From assembly GCA_900302705.1 (NCBI GenBank), contig OUUY01000141.1, positions 1-49,673 on the forward strand: DNA of 49,673 bases, given 5' to 3'. The DNA is from Candidatus Sulfobium mesophilum. GTDB taxonomy: Bacteria > Nitrospirota > Thermodesulfovibrionia > Thermodesulfovibrionales > UBA6898. The notes below the pieces were generated by a model. That model made no database searches, was not told the origin of the DNA, and saw only the letters and a program-made list of their open reading frames with translations. Made by a program: the position numbers and the translations under genes. Shown piece after piece: positions 15,743-24,050 of the stretch. The number at the start of each line of letters is the position of its first letter. Positions within the stretch are counted from its first letter, which is position 1.

Positions 15743-16732
15743 ATGAAAGTCAAATCTCTTTTGAACATATTTATCCTCGTCGCATTGCCCGCTTTTTTGT
15801 TCGCTGCCGACACTATTTCTGTCAGCATCAAAGAATATACACTCCCCAAACCGAATTCCTTTCCTCATGATCCGGCCTTGGGACCCGATGGCTCTCTTTG
15901 GTACACGGGCATGGGGTCGAATACATTAGGGAGGCTCAATCCCAAAACCGGTGAAATCAAGGAATATCGATTAGAACTCCCAGCGTCGGGACCCCACGGA
16001 CTCGTGGCAGATAAAGAAGGCAATATCTGGTTTACCGCAAATTTCAAAGGTTATATTGGCCGACTGGATCCGGAGACCGGCAAGGTAACATCGTACAAAC
16101 TTCCGGCGGCAGCACGTGACCCCCACACCCCTGTTTTTGACGCGAAAGGGATGCTCTGGTTCACCGTGCAGCAAGGCAATGTGGTGGGCCGGCTCAACCC
16201 CAAAACCGGAGAGGTAATGGTCAGATCTTCACCCACGCCTAATTCACTGCCCTATGGAATTGCAGTGAATTCAAAAGGCATTCCTTTTTTTTGTGAATTG
16301 GGCTCAAACAAGCTTGCCAGCATAGATCCGGATACACTGAGTATTAGGGAATATCGACTTCCCGTGAATGCCCGGCCACGGCGTCTGGCGATAACAGCCG
16401 ATGACATTATCTATTTTTCCGACTACACGAGCGGAAAACTTGGCCGCTTCAACCCCTCTGACGGCAAAGTAATTGAATGGGACTCACCTGGCGGCTCGGC
16501 GTCCAAACCTTATGGTATCGCAATTACTCCTGACGGTAGGGTCTGGTACAGTGAATCGGGTATCATGCCCAATACTATCGTAAGATTCGACCCCCCGGTG
16601 GAATCATTTTTGAGTTGGAAAATTCCCTCCGGAGGCGGGGTGGTCCGGAATATAGTAGCGACCCCAGGGGGAAATCTTTATCTAGCCTGTAGCGGCAAAA
16701 ATAAGGTGGCGATAGTCCAAGTCAATAAATAA
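15743..16732 (+). CDS. Secreted beta-propeller, virginiamycin B lyase-like
   Basis: The 329-residue protein has a signal peptide (FILVALPAFLFAADT) and then about six to seven repeats with a common pattern: phrases such as GSLWYTGMGSNTLGRLNPKTG, GNIWFTANFKGYIGRLDPETG, GMLWFTVQQGNVVGRLNPKTG and GRVWYSESG. This is the Vgb/SMP-30-like propeller pattern. True Vgb linearises streptogramin B antibiotics. Most environmental homologs have unknown roles, and secretion here argues against assuming resistance. Catalytic histidines cannot be judged by eye. It may be co-transcribed with the methyltransferase 10 bases downstream. Confidence 0.8.
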   Translation: MKVKSLLNIFILVALPAFLFAADTISVSIKEYTLPKPNSFPHDPALGPDGSLWYTGMGSNTLGRLNPKTGEIKEYRLELPASGPHGLVADKEGNIWFTANFKGYIGRLDPETGKVTSYKLPAAARDPHTPVFDAKGMLWFTVQQGNVVGRLNPKTGEVMVRSSPTPNSLPYGIAVNSKGIPFFCELGSNKLASIDPDTLSIREYRLPVNARPRRLAITADDIIYFSDYTSGKLGRFNPSDGKVIEWDSPGGSASKPYGIAITPDGRVWYSESGIMPNTIVRFDPPVESFLSWKIPSGGGVVRNIVATPGGNLYLACSGKNKVAIVQVNK

Positions 16733-16742
16733 AGTAATTTCC

Positions 16743-17288
16743 ATGACTGACTTCAGAAGAGAGTCCGGTCCAGATGAACTTCTTACCCGATATTCATATC
16801 TCTTCTCAGATGATCTGAACGATTCTCCGGTCCTTGATCTTGCCTGCGGCGACGGACATAACGGGATATTCCTCGCATCAAAGGGCTTTTCAGTCGTTCT
16901 GGCGGATCGGTCGGAGGAGGCCCTCAGTCAGGCGAGGTTGAACGCGCCGGCCGCCGGCATGTCCATACAATTCTGGCAGGTGAACTTAGAACAGGAAGGC
17001 GTCAATCCTCTGGAGGGTCGTATCTTCAGCGCGGTCCTTGTCTTTCGGTATCTCCACCGCCCCCTTATCCCATGCATCTCGAAGTCTCTGAAACAAGGCG
17101 GAATTCTTATATATGAGACGTTCACAACGGAACAGGCCCGATTCGGAAAACCGAAAAACCCTGATCACCTCCTTAAAGCCGGCGAGCTTCTTTCATGGTT
17201 TCAGGACTGGGAGGTGATATATACCTACGAAGGGATCATTGGTGCACCGCCGAAGGCAATAGCCCGGCTTGTGTCCAGAAAGACGTAA
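16743..17288 (+). CDS. Class I SAM-dependent methyltransferase
   Basis: The 181-residue protein has the Rossmann-type SAM site VLDLACGDGHNGIFLASKG (motif I), an acidic end of strand 2 (VVLADRSEEAL), and a TehB/UbiE-like layout with FSAVLVFRYLHRPLIP in the region of motif IV. It resembles small TehB-like methyltransferases. The substrate is unknown. Its end is 13 bases from the downstream ADP-ribosylglycohydrolase, suggesting one transcript. Confidence 0.82.
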   Translation: MTDFRRESGPDELLTRYSYLFSDDLNDSPVLDLACGDGHNGIFLASKGFSVVLADRSEEALSQARLNAPAAGMSIQFWQVNLEQEGVNPLEGRIFSAVLVFRYLHRPLIPCISKSLKQGGILIYETFTTEQARFGKPKNPDHLLKAGELLSWFQDWEVIYTYEGIIGAPPKAIARLVSRKT

Positions 17289-17301
17289 AGAAAGAATAGT
17301 C

Positions 17302-18078
17302 ATGATAGGCGCTATAGCAGGCGACATCATCGGTTCTGTCTACGAATGGGAAAATGTAAAGACAACGGATTTCGATTTTTTTGATCCTCGTTGCCGGTTT
17401 ACCGACGACACTGTCATGACTGTCGCTGTTGCTGACTGCCTCCTGAGCGGAAGGGAATATTCGGAAGTTTTCAGGGAGTACGGCCGGAGATATCCCGATG
17501 CCGGGTATGGAGGTCTTTTCAGGAAGTGGCTTTTCTCCCGCAATCCGCAGCCCTATAACAGCTATGGCAACGGCTCTGCGATGAGGGTCAGCCCGGTGGG
17601 GTTTGCGTCTTCCAAACTTGAGGCTGTCATTGATGAAGCAAAGAAGAGCGCCAAGGTCACTCACAACCATGTTGAAGGGATAAAGGGTGCTCAGGCAGTC
17701 GCCTCAGCGATTTTTCTCGCCCGTGAAGGGAAAAATAAAGAGGAAATTCAGATTTTTATAAAGGACCGATTTGGATACGATCTGCACAAAAGGCTGGATG
17801 ATATTAGGCCGGGCTACAGCTTCGACGCGACCTGCCAAGGCTCGGTGCCGGAGGCGATTATCGCCTTTTTAGAATCACGGGATTATGAGGACGCGGTCAG
17901 AAAAGCTGTTTCACTTGGTGGCGACAGCGATACTATCGCCTGCATAACAGGTGGCATAGCGCAAGCTTACTATAAACACATTCCCCGCTTCATCGTCGAA
18001 AAGGTGCGGGGCGCCCTTCCTGCTGATTTTCTGAAGATAGTCGATGATTTCAACAATGCGTTCGGGGTGGCCATCTGA
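17302..18078 (+). CDS. ADP-ribosylglycohydrolase (DraG family)
   Basis: The family removes ADP-ribose from modified arginine or related targets using two Mg ions. The 258-residue protein begins IGAIAGDIIGSVYEWEN, has the metal-site motif FTDDTVMTVAVADCLL, a second conserved GNGSAMRVSPVG segment, and the C-terminal SLGGDSDTIACITGGIAQAYY with paired Asp ligands. ATG 17302 is chosen; a longer ORF from 17269 overlaps the methyltransferase. No DraT or nitrogenase gene is nearby, so the physiological target is open. Confidence 0.9.
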   Translation: MIGAIAGDIIGSVYEWENVKTTDFDFFDPRCRFTDDTVMTVAVADCLLSGREYSEVFREYGRRYPDAGYGGLFRKWLFSRNPQPYNSYGNGSAMRVSPVGFASSKLEAVIDEAKKSAKVTHNHVEGIKGAQAVASAIFLAREGKNKEEIQIFIKDRFGYDLHKRLDDIRPGYSFDATCQGSVPEAIIAFLESRDYEDAVRKAVSLGGDSDTIACITGGIAQAYYKHIPRFIVEKVRGALPADFLKIVDDFNNAFGVAI

Positions 18079-18250
18079 AGCAGGGTGATTCGGAGGCGAG
18101 TGGGCGTTTAGTGCAGGGTGGTTTTGGATATTAGAACGGCAATGGTGAACTGCGCAGGACGGTCTCGTCGTTTGCTCCCCGAATGCGTCAAGGTGACCGG
18201 GCGTCACACCAAAGGTTAACGGTTAGCCGGGCCCTGCGGAAAAGACATAT

Positions 18251-18508
18251 TTATTTGCCGCCTTCGGTGTCCTTAGAATTCTCGGCATAGAGTTTTTTTG
18301 CACAGTCAGGGCAGATGCCGTGGCTGAACTCGGCCTGGGAATGGTCGCGGATATAGACCTCCATCTGGTTCCAGTTGCCCTTATCGTCGCGTATATTCTT
18401 GCACGAGGCACATGTGGGAAGCAGGCCGCTCAGCGTCTTCACTTCGGCTAGAGCCTGTTGGAGCTGGCTGGTCAGTTTTTCACGCTCCTCCTCTGCTTTT
18501 TGCGCCAT
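18251..18508 (-). CDS. Short coiled-coil plus zinc-finger tail, detached signalling-protein C-terminus
   Basis: The 85-residue product is a charged coiled coil (KAEEEREKLTSQLQQALAEV) followed by KTLSGLLPTCASCKNIRDD and HGICPDCAKKLY, a four-Cys tail commonly found at the end of PAS or receiver-domain proteins. A stand-alone version is unusual. GAGGGA precedes ATG 18508 and overlaps the stop of the H-NOX gene. Its frame stays open upstream into the H-NOX gene (TKGHAEGRDRM), so it probably was once the C-terminal part of that protein. Confidence 0.6.
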   Translation of the reverse strand: MAQKAEEEREKLTSQLQQALAEVKTLSGLLPTCASCKNIRDDKGNWNQMEVYIRDHSQAEFSHGICPDCAKKLYAENSKDTEGGK

Positions 18509-18521
18509 ACGATCTCTTCCC

Positions 18522-18911
18522 TCAGCGTGTCCTTTTGTCCTTCCACTTATAATCGAAGCGGGGCGGGGTTGAGTCTTTCAGCGATGTTGTCATATCCACA
18601 TGCACTCTGTCCATCGCGAGGAGGAATTCTTTCGCATTCCCGTATTTTCTATAAAAGGTTCCATAAATTTTCTGTGAGAAATTGCACACCCAGTATTCGC
18701 CGAATGAGTCGGCAATCTGCTGCAAAGAGATGCCGAGCGTCTTGCATGCAGTCTGAAACATCTTCATCACGACCTCATCATGCATGTCGCTGGTTGCAAG
18801 AATCGGGGTATCCTGAGCCTCTCCAATATTCTTAAGGCATTCAGCCCACTTATCCGCGCCGAATTTATTGACAACCAGATCTTTCAAACACATTGCAATG
18901 ACGCCCTTCAT
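18522..18911 (-). CDS. Truncated H-NOX (heme-NO-binding) domain protein
   Basis: H-NOX proteins bind heme b and sense NO or O2. The 129-residue protein matches the N-terminal two thirds of the domain: KGVIAMCLKDLVVNKFG, LGISLQQIADSFGEYWV, and KEFLLAMDRVH, where His104 is the expected heme ligand, then TPPRFDYKWKDKRT. Full domains run to about 180 residues and continue with the YxSxR heme-propionate motif. Here the frame stops exactly before it. The start may also be the ATG one codon upstream. It is probably a decayed or deleted gene, though a translated fragment is possible. Confidence 0.75.
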   Translation of the reverse strand: MKGVIAMCLKDLVVNKFGADKWAECLKNIGEAQDTPILATSDMHDEVVMKMFQTACKTLGISLQQIADSFGEYWVCNFSQKIYGTFYRKYGNAKEFLLAMDRVHVDMTTSLKDSTPPRFDYKWKDKRTR

Positions 18912-19144
18912 CATAATGGCATCTTTCCTTACTCCTATCACAAGATATTTGTTCTGTCAATGAGTTGGCTCGCCACAGATGTCCCAGCCTTCCCCGACCC
19001 CATCCACCATTCTTTCGTTACCCCTATCACCCCAAAGGATATCTTTAGAGGTAAACTATATTTATAGAGCAGAAGATTTTGGTGAGCATGGATTTTTCGC
19101 CGGCTTAAATGAGAACTGAATTTGGTCGGCATTGAGGAGTTAAT

Positions 19145-20284
19145 ATGAAGAACTTACTTGTCGTTCTTGCTGTCTTGATGACTCTCATACTGATGTTGTC
19201 TCCTGCGAATGCGCAGACTGACCAGACGTCAATAAGTCCTCCACTTTCACAGCCTCTGGTTCGCGAAGGCGATTTTGCTATGAAACTGGCCGATTCGCTC
19301 AAGCTTGGGGCTTCGACCAACGAATCCGAAGCAGAGAGCGAATTGAGCGCGGTCGGGATAGCCCCCCGAAACGGGTGGATCGCCGATTACCCCATAACCC
19401 CTGATATTGTTGGAGAATTGCAGACGGCAGTGAGTGAAGCGGCCAAAGCAGGAAGACTGGCTATGGCTGAAGAAGCGGCATTAAGCGCATTTCAAGACGC
19501 TATAACCGAGTATAACCTGGATGTGCAAATGGATGCCTCAGGTCGTGATGTTGGTGATACGTCCGGCGTGGAGTATTCCGACTCGACATTTATGAACGAT
19601 TATTATTCCAGCGAAGGACCTCCGGTGGTTACTTACTACGCCCCGCCTCCTGATTATGCATACCTTTATACGTGGGTGCCATATCCGTTTTGGTGGTGGA
19701 ATTATTGGTTCCCTGGTTTCTTTGTCCTGGCAGACTTTGACGGGCATGACCATGGTGGACACGACCGCGGACATGATCGCGGCCGCGGGGACCATGATAG
19801 CGGACACAGGGGATTTGTGAGCAACCATTACAGAGATCCGCAAACAGGCAAGATATCGCGCATCGACCCTACCAACAGATTCCTGGGCGGGACATTACCT
19901 GGCAAAGGACGCTCGGTATGGTCCAGTCCTTCCACCCAGAGCGGGGCGAGGTCAATTGTCAATACTCCTCGCCGTGCGCCGTCTGGTCAGGTCTCCACCG
20001 GGACAACGACGACGGGCGGAGAATATAGGGGGTATGGTGCCCCAAGATCTTCTGTAGGCACCAGGTCAAGCGTCTTTGATCGTTCCGTTAACAGGGGAAT
20101 TGAGCGTTCTTCAAGCGATCGCGGATTCCAAAGCCGCACAAATGCCGGCCAACCCAGCGGCAGAGGTGCCGTTAGCGGGACAGGTACGCGTGGCGCAGGA
20201 GCAGGGGCTGGGAGTTCCCGCGGGGGAGGTGGAGGATTCCGTAGCGGAGGTGGCGGGTTCCACGGCGGCGGTGGGCGTCGCTGA
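19145..20284 (+). CDS. Secreted Gly/Arg/Ser/His-rich protein of unknown function
   Basis: The 379-residue protein begins with a signal peptide (LLVVLAVLMTLILMLSPANA). The middle has an aromatic block (YTWVPYPFWWWNYWFPGFF, residues about 176-195), then a His/Asp/Gly/Arg-rich segment (HDHGGHDRGHDRGRGDHDSG) that could bind metals. The C-terminal half is low complexity and ends in repeated Gly-rich units (GGGGGFRSGGGGFHGGGGRR). It resembles the tail of DUF3300-like proteins that often accompany DUF2950 genes, and a DUF2950 gene is next, but the DUF3300 N-terminus is not evident. GAGGAG precedes ATG 19145. Confidence 0.75.
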   Translation: MKNLLVVLAVLMTLILMLSPANAQTDQTSISPPLSQPLVREGDFAMKLADSLKLGASTNESEAESELSAVGIAPRNGWIADYPITPDIVGELQTAVSEAAKAGRLAMAEEAALSAFQDAITEYNLDVQMDASGRDVGDTSGVEYSDSTFMNDYYSSEGPPVVTYYAPPPDYAYLYTWVPYPFWWWNYWFPGFFVLADFDGHDHGGHDRGHDRGRGDHDSGHRGFVSNHYRDPQTGKISRIDPTNRFLGGTLPGKGRSVWSSPSTQSGARSIVNTPRRAPSGQVSTGTTTTGGEYRGYGAPRSSVGTRSSVFDRSVNRGIERSSSDRGFQSRTNAGQPSGRGAVSGTGTRGAGAGAGSSRGGGGGFRSGGGGFHGGGGRR

Positions 20285-20369
20285 CGGGACTATTCATCCT
20301 GGAACAGGCTGCTGCTTTTGACCATAAGCCCAGACGATGAATTTAGTTCATCAAAAGATGGAGGAATGA

Positions 20370-21359
20370 ATGATGCCTAGAGATAAAGGTAGTTCAAAAA
20401 ACATTTTGTGTTCCTGTCGTATTTTGGCGGGTCTCATAATCGGAGTTATTGCTATCGCTACATTCGGAACTATTGCCTATGCTCAAGATATAAAGCATAA
20501 GATGTTCAACTCTCCCCGGCAAGCATTTAACGCACTGGTCGAGGCGACCCGGGACAATGATACTACGGCACTGCTGGCTATTTTCGGTCCCGAAGGCAAG
20601 GATATCATATCTTCAGGAGATGTGGTTGCCGATGAGAGGGCACGCGAGCGTTTCGTAAAGGCGGCGGGAGAAGCGGTCAAGTTTTCGAAATTAGATAATA
20701 AGACGGTGCTCGTGGTCATCGGAAAAGACAAGTGGCCTTTCGCCGTGCCCATAGTGAAGTCTGGCAAGCAATGGATTTTTTCGACCAAAGAGGGAAGGGA
20801 AGAGGTGCTGAATCGAAGAATCGGTAGAAATGAATTAAATACGATTCGAATTTGTCTGACCTATGTGACCGCGCAACGAGAGTATGCCGCCAAGGACCGC
20901 GACGGTGATGGGGTGCTTCAGTTCGCCCAGCACTTTCTGAGCAACAAGGGCAAGAAAGATGGCCTTTACTGGGATGCCGCACCCGGGGAGGAAATGAGCC
21001 CGATGGGCCCTGTGATCGCCCATGCCTCCGAAGAGGGCTATCCTGTCAAAAAACATGAAAAGCCAGTACCATACCACGGATACTACTTTAAGATTCTGAA
21101 AGGCCAGGGACCAAATGCTTCGGGTGGCGAAAATGATTATGTAAACAACGGAAAGATGACCGGGGGATTCGCGCTCGTGGCATACCCTGCGAGGTATGGT
21201 GTTTCGGGTGTCATGACCTTTATGGTAAACCAAAGGGGTATAGTCTATGAGAAGAATCTGGGGCCGCAAACGGAAGAGATCGCAAGGGCGATCACAAAAT
21301 ATGACCCTGATAAAACATGGATCAAGGTGGAAATAATCAAGTCTGGCCTGGCCAAGTAG
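20370..21359 (+). CDS. DUF2950 family secreted protein
   Basis: The 329-residue protein has an N-terminal signal peptide (ILAGLIIGVIAIATFGTIAY) and the DUF2950 pattern: FNSPRQAFNALVEATRDND, LLAIFGPEGKDIISSGD, AQREYAAKDRDGDGVLQFAQ, GYYFKILKGQGPNASGG and GGFALVAYPARYG. It is exported and of unknown function. Starts ATG 20370 and 20373 are both possible after GGAGG. The preceding Gly-rich gene ends 85 bases upstream; a GATGAA/TTCATC hairpin (20335-20351) lies in between. Confidence 0.85.
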   Translation: MMPRDKGSSKNILCSCRILAGLIIGVIAIATFGTIAYAQDIKHKMFNSPRQAFNALVEATRDNDTTALLAIFGPEGKDIISSGDVVADERARERFVKAAGEAVKFSKLDNKTVLVVIGKDKWPFAVPIVKSGKQWIFSTKEGREEVLNRRIGRNELNTIRICLTYVTAQREYAAKDRDGDGVLQFAQHFLSNKGKKDGLYWDAAPGEEMSPMGPVIAHASEEGYPVKKHEKPVPYHGYYFKILKGQGPNASGGENDYVNNGKMTGGFALVAYPARYGVSGVMTFMVNQRGIVYEKNLGPQTEEIARAITKYDPDKTWIKVEIIKSGLAK

Positions 21360-21435
21360 ATGGAGTACCGTTTAATAGAGGACTATTTGCAAGTCATCTG
21401 TATGAGAATCTTGTACCTTAAAAGAACGAGTGCCG

Positions 21436-22497
21436 CTAAAATACGCTAAACTTGAAATATTGGTACGGCCTCGCCTTCATGTCCTCCATCAACGCCCTAA
21501 GTTCAGCCACAGTCTGTTTGATGTCATTGGCCATCTCCTTGTCACCTATGAGTGCCCCCGCCGCGCCTTCGCCCTTATCAATCTTTTCAAGAATCGAGGA
21601 GATGTGATGTGAAGTCCTTGCAAGGTTGTCGTAAAGCTCAGGGTCCTCAATCAGTTTATGCAGCGTCCCCGAAGGGCTATTTAGCTTATTGCCCAGGTCT
21701 TCGAGCGAAGATGCCGCTCCCAGAAGACGCTTGTAAAGGAGATCGTCTTCTATCAGCTTGTTCAAAGTTCCTGAGCCCTTTTCAAGTCTCTGGCTGAAGT
21801 CTTCCAGGGATTTTGAGGCAGAGGCAAGTCTATCGTAAAGCGAGGGGTTTTTAATGAGCATCCCCATCGTTCCCCGTCCTTCACTAATGTCCCTGGCGAT
21901 GAGGGAGAAATACCTGGAGGATTCCTTCAGGTTGTTGTAAAGGGCAGGGTCTTCGATAAATTGTGAAAGGGTCCCTTTACTTTTTTCGAGCTTGTCTGTG
22001 AGTTTTCCCATCTTTTCCATGAATTCATTTATTTTCTGGACGGACTGACCGCTCGCCGCCATCACGTCCTTCAGATCGATCTGCGCTGCTCCGCGGATCA
22101 TCTCGCCTGCTTTAAGGGGAGGAAACTCCGGAGTGCCGGGGTTCAGCTCAATATATTTATCACCGAGGAGCCCCATCGTCATGACACTTGCAGAGGAGTC
22201 CTTCCTTAAGAAACCAAGGACTTTTTTGTATATCGAGATGGTCACGATCGTCCCGTATTTTGTATGAAGACTGATATCTTCAACATTCCCCTCTTCGATC
22301 CCATAGACCCAGACAGGGGCGCCTTTCTTTAAGCCTTTAACGTCTGATATGGCAGCGTTTATCATGACCTTTGGATGGAGAATCCGCTCAATGCTCCCGG
22401 CAAAAAAAACGCTTGTTAGAAGGATTCCGAGGGCAACGGTCAGGATAATTCCTGTCTTTATCTGAGCCCACCGGACCTGTTTCTTTAAATCAAACAT
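21436..22497 (-). CDS. mlaD: MlaD-like MCE-domain lipid transporter subunit with 34-residue repeats
   Basis: MlaD-type proteins anchor in the inner membrane and carry lipids between membranes with the MlaEF ABC transporter. The 353-residue protein has one N-terminal helix (TGIILTVALGILLTSVFFAG), an MCE domain (residues about 44-135, with SDVKGLKKGAPVWVYGI and MGLLGDKYIEL), and a C-terminal part made of five units of exactly 34 residues. These begin at G175, G209, G243, G277 and G311 (GTLxxLIEDPxLYxxL). AGGAGG precedes ATG 22497. It is last in the mlaE-mlaF-mlaD order. Confidence 0.9.
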   Translation of the reverse strand: MFDLKKQVRWAQIKTGIILTVALGILLTSVFFAGSIERILHPKVMINAAISDVKGLKKGAPVWVYGIEEGNVEDISLHTKYGTIVTISIYKKVLGFLRKDSSASVMTMGLLGDKYIELNPGTPEFPPLKAGEMIRGAAQIDLKDVMAASGQSVQKINEFMEKMGKLTDKLEKSKGTLSQFIEDPALYNNLKESSRYFSLIARDISEGRGTMGMLIKNPSLYDRLASASKSLEDFSQRLEKGSGTLNKLIEDDLLYKRLLGAASSLEDLGNKLNSPSGTLHKLIEDPELYDNLARTSHHISSILEKIDKGEGAAGALIGDKEMANDIKQTVAELRALMEDMKARPYQYFKFSVF

Positions 22498-22518
22498 AAA
22501 TTCCTCCTGGTGTCTGTG

Positions 22519-23268
22519 TCATCGGGCATGTGAAGAATCCCGGGGAACCACCTCTCCGACGAAAGCCTTTAAGTCTGTGTAAGTGGTATTGAGCAGCTCG
22601 TGACTGTTTCCGTCGAAAAGCAGTCTGCCGTCCCTTAGGAACACGAACCTGTCAGCGACCTTCAAGGCGTCGCTTACCTTGTGGGTGACCATAATAAACC
22701 CCTTCCCCTCCCTGGAAAGGTCCGCTATAAGCCTGCATATGTTGTCCGCATTCAGCGGGTCCAGTCCGGTTGTGGGTTCGTCATAAAGAAACATCAGGGG
22801 TGTGGCAAGAGCGAGAGAGCGGGCCAGGGAAACCCGCCGGTGCATGCCGCCGCTTAACTCCTCAGGCATTAGTTCCAACGCATGTTCGACCCCCACAGTG
22901 TGGAGAATACGCCTGACTTTCTTATCGATAGCGTCTTCTGAGAGGTTCGTATACTCGCGAAGGCAGAACGCGACGTTTTCTTTCACATTCAGTGAATCGA
23001 AAAGGGCACCGTCCTGGAATACCATATTGAACTTCATCCTTATGTCCCGGAGTTCGCTTTCCTGTTTGACCGTTATGTCTTCGCCATCGACAAATATCTT
23101 TCCCCCATCGGGCCGGATAAGTCCCAAAATAAGTTTGAGAATCGTTGTCTTTCCCTCGCCGCTGCCGCCTAAAACAGCCATGCGTTCGTGGAACCCGACC
23201 GAAAAATTAACATCTTTCAGGATCTCCCGTGAGTTGTAGGAAAAATGGACCTGCCTAAATTCTATCAT
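22519..23268 (-). CDS. mlaF: MlaF-like ABC transporter ATP-binding protein
   Basis: This 249-residue ATPase powers the MCE lipid transporter. Walker A is GGSGEGKTTILKLILG, the signature LSGGMHRRVSLARSLA and Walker B PLMFLYDEPTTGLDPLNAD, followed by the switch His in MVTHKV. The SGG-M-x-RRVxLARxxA form is typical of the MlaF/Ttg2A group. Its ATG overlaps the mlaE stop as ATGA, so the two are translationally coupled. mlaB, mlaC and mlaA are not adjacent. Confidence 0.93.
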   Translation of the reverse strand: MIEFRQVHFSYNSREILKDVNFSVGFHERMAVLGGSGEGKTTILKLILGLIRPDGGKIFVDGEDITVKQESELRDIRMKFNMVFQDGALFDSLNVKENVAFCLREYTNLSEDAIDKKVRRILHTVGVEHALELMPEELSGGMHRRVSLARSLALATPLMFLYDEPTTGLDPLNADNICRLIADLSREGKGFIMVTHKVSDALKVADRFVFLRDGRLLFDGNSHELLNTTYTDLKAFVGEVVPRDSSHAR

Positions 23269-24032
23269 ACCGAGAACCCCAGGACGTGCAAAAGCAGCCT
23301 CGTAAGAAGAAAGTCCGATATTATAATTGTCACGATTGACAGAACAACTGCCTTTGTCGTCGATTTCCTCAGCCCAATAGATCCCCCTTTAGTGGAAAGA
23401 CCGGTATAGCAGCATATACAGGCTATCAGGTATCCAAAGACAAAGGGTTTTATCGCGCCTGCAAGCACATTTTCGATAGTCAGTATGTTTCTTATGGAAC
23501 TCCAGTAGAACGATCCGCTCTGATGACTGACGAATACGGCTATGTAGTAGCCTCCAAGTAAAGAGACTGCAACCCCGATTATGGTCAGCGCTGGCAGCAT
23601 TATAAGTGAACTCAGGATCCTTGGTGTCACGAGTTTTTTTACCGGATCGAACCCAAAGACTCTTATCATATCCACCTGATTACCTAAGGCCATCGACCCA
23701 AGTTCAGAGGCCATTCCGGCTCCGACGCGGCCCGTAAACACGACGGCGGTCACTACAGGTCCGAGTTCCCTCACTACGGATATGCCGACGATCATGCCTA
23801 TGTACATCTTCAGCCCCAGCCTTGAGAGCTCCGCAGAAAGCTGAAGGGAGAGGGCCATACCGACGAAGAGGTCCACGATAAAGACTATCAGGAGAGAGCC
23901 GGCCCCTGCGTAATCCATTTGAAGGAGCATGTCCTTGAAATAAAAGGGCCTGCGGCCTATGCCCAGAAGGCCGCTAAACGACAAGGAATAGAAATCCTGC
24001 AGATCGCGTAATGTTTCTTTGATATTTATCAC
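23265..24032 (-). CDS. mlaE: MlaE-like ABC transporter permease
   Basis: The 255-residue inner-membrane protein belongs to the MlaE/YrbE permease family. It shows five to six hydrophobic helices and the conserved stretch VVRELGPVVTAVVFTGRVGAGMASELGSM, with VDMIRVFGFDPVKKLVTPR after it. Start codon GTG 24032 lies 18 bases after the oppF-like gene stop. With MlaF and MlaD it should form the core lipid transporter between inner membrane and periplasm. Confidence 0.92.
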   Translation of the reverse strand: MINIKETLRDLQDFYSLSFSGLLGIGRRPFYFKDMLLQMDYAGAGSLLIVFIVDLFVGMALSLQLSAELSRLGLKMYIGMIVGISVVRELGPVVTAVVFTGRVGAGMASELGSMALGNQVDMIRVFGFDPVKKLVTPRILSSLIMLPALTIIGVAVSLLGGYYIAVFVSHQSGSFYWSSIRNILTIENVLAGAIKPFVFGYLIACICCYTGLSTKGGSIGLRKSTTKAVVLSIVTIIISDFLLTRLLLHVLGFSV

Positions 24033-24050
24033 GTTGTCGTCGCTCTTCCG

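Noticed and set aside
15743-16732. Calling the Vgb-like protein an antibiotic resistance gene
   Set aside because: The propeller repeats match the family, but the protein is secreted and catalytic residues cannot be confirmed, so resistance would be overclaiming.
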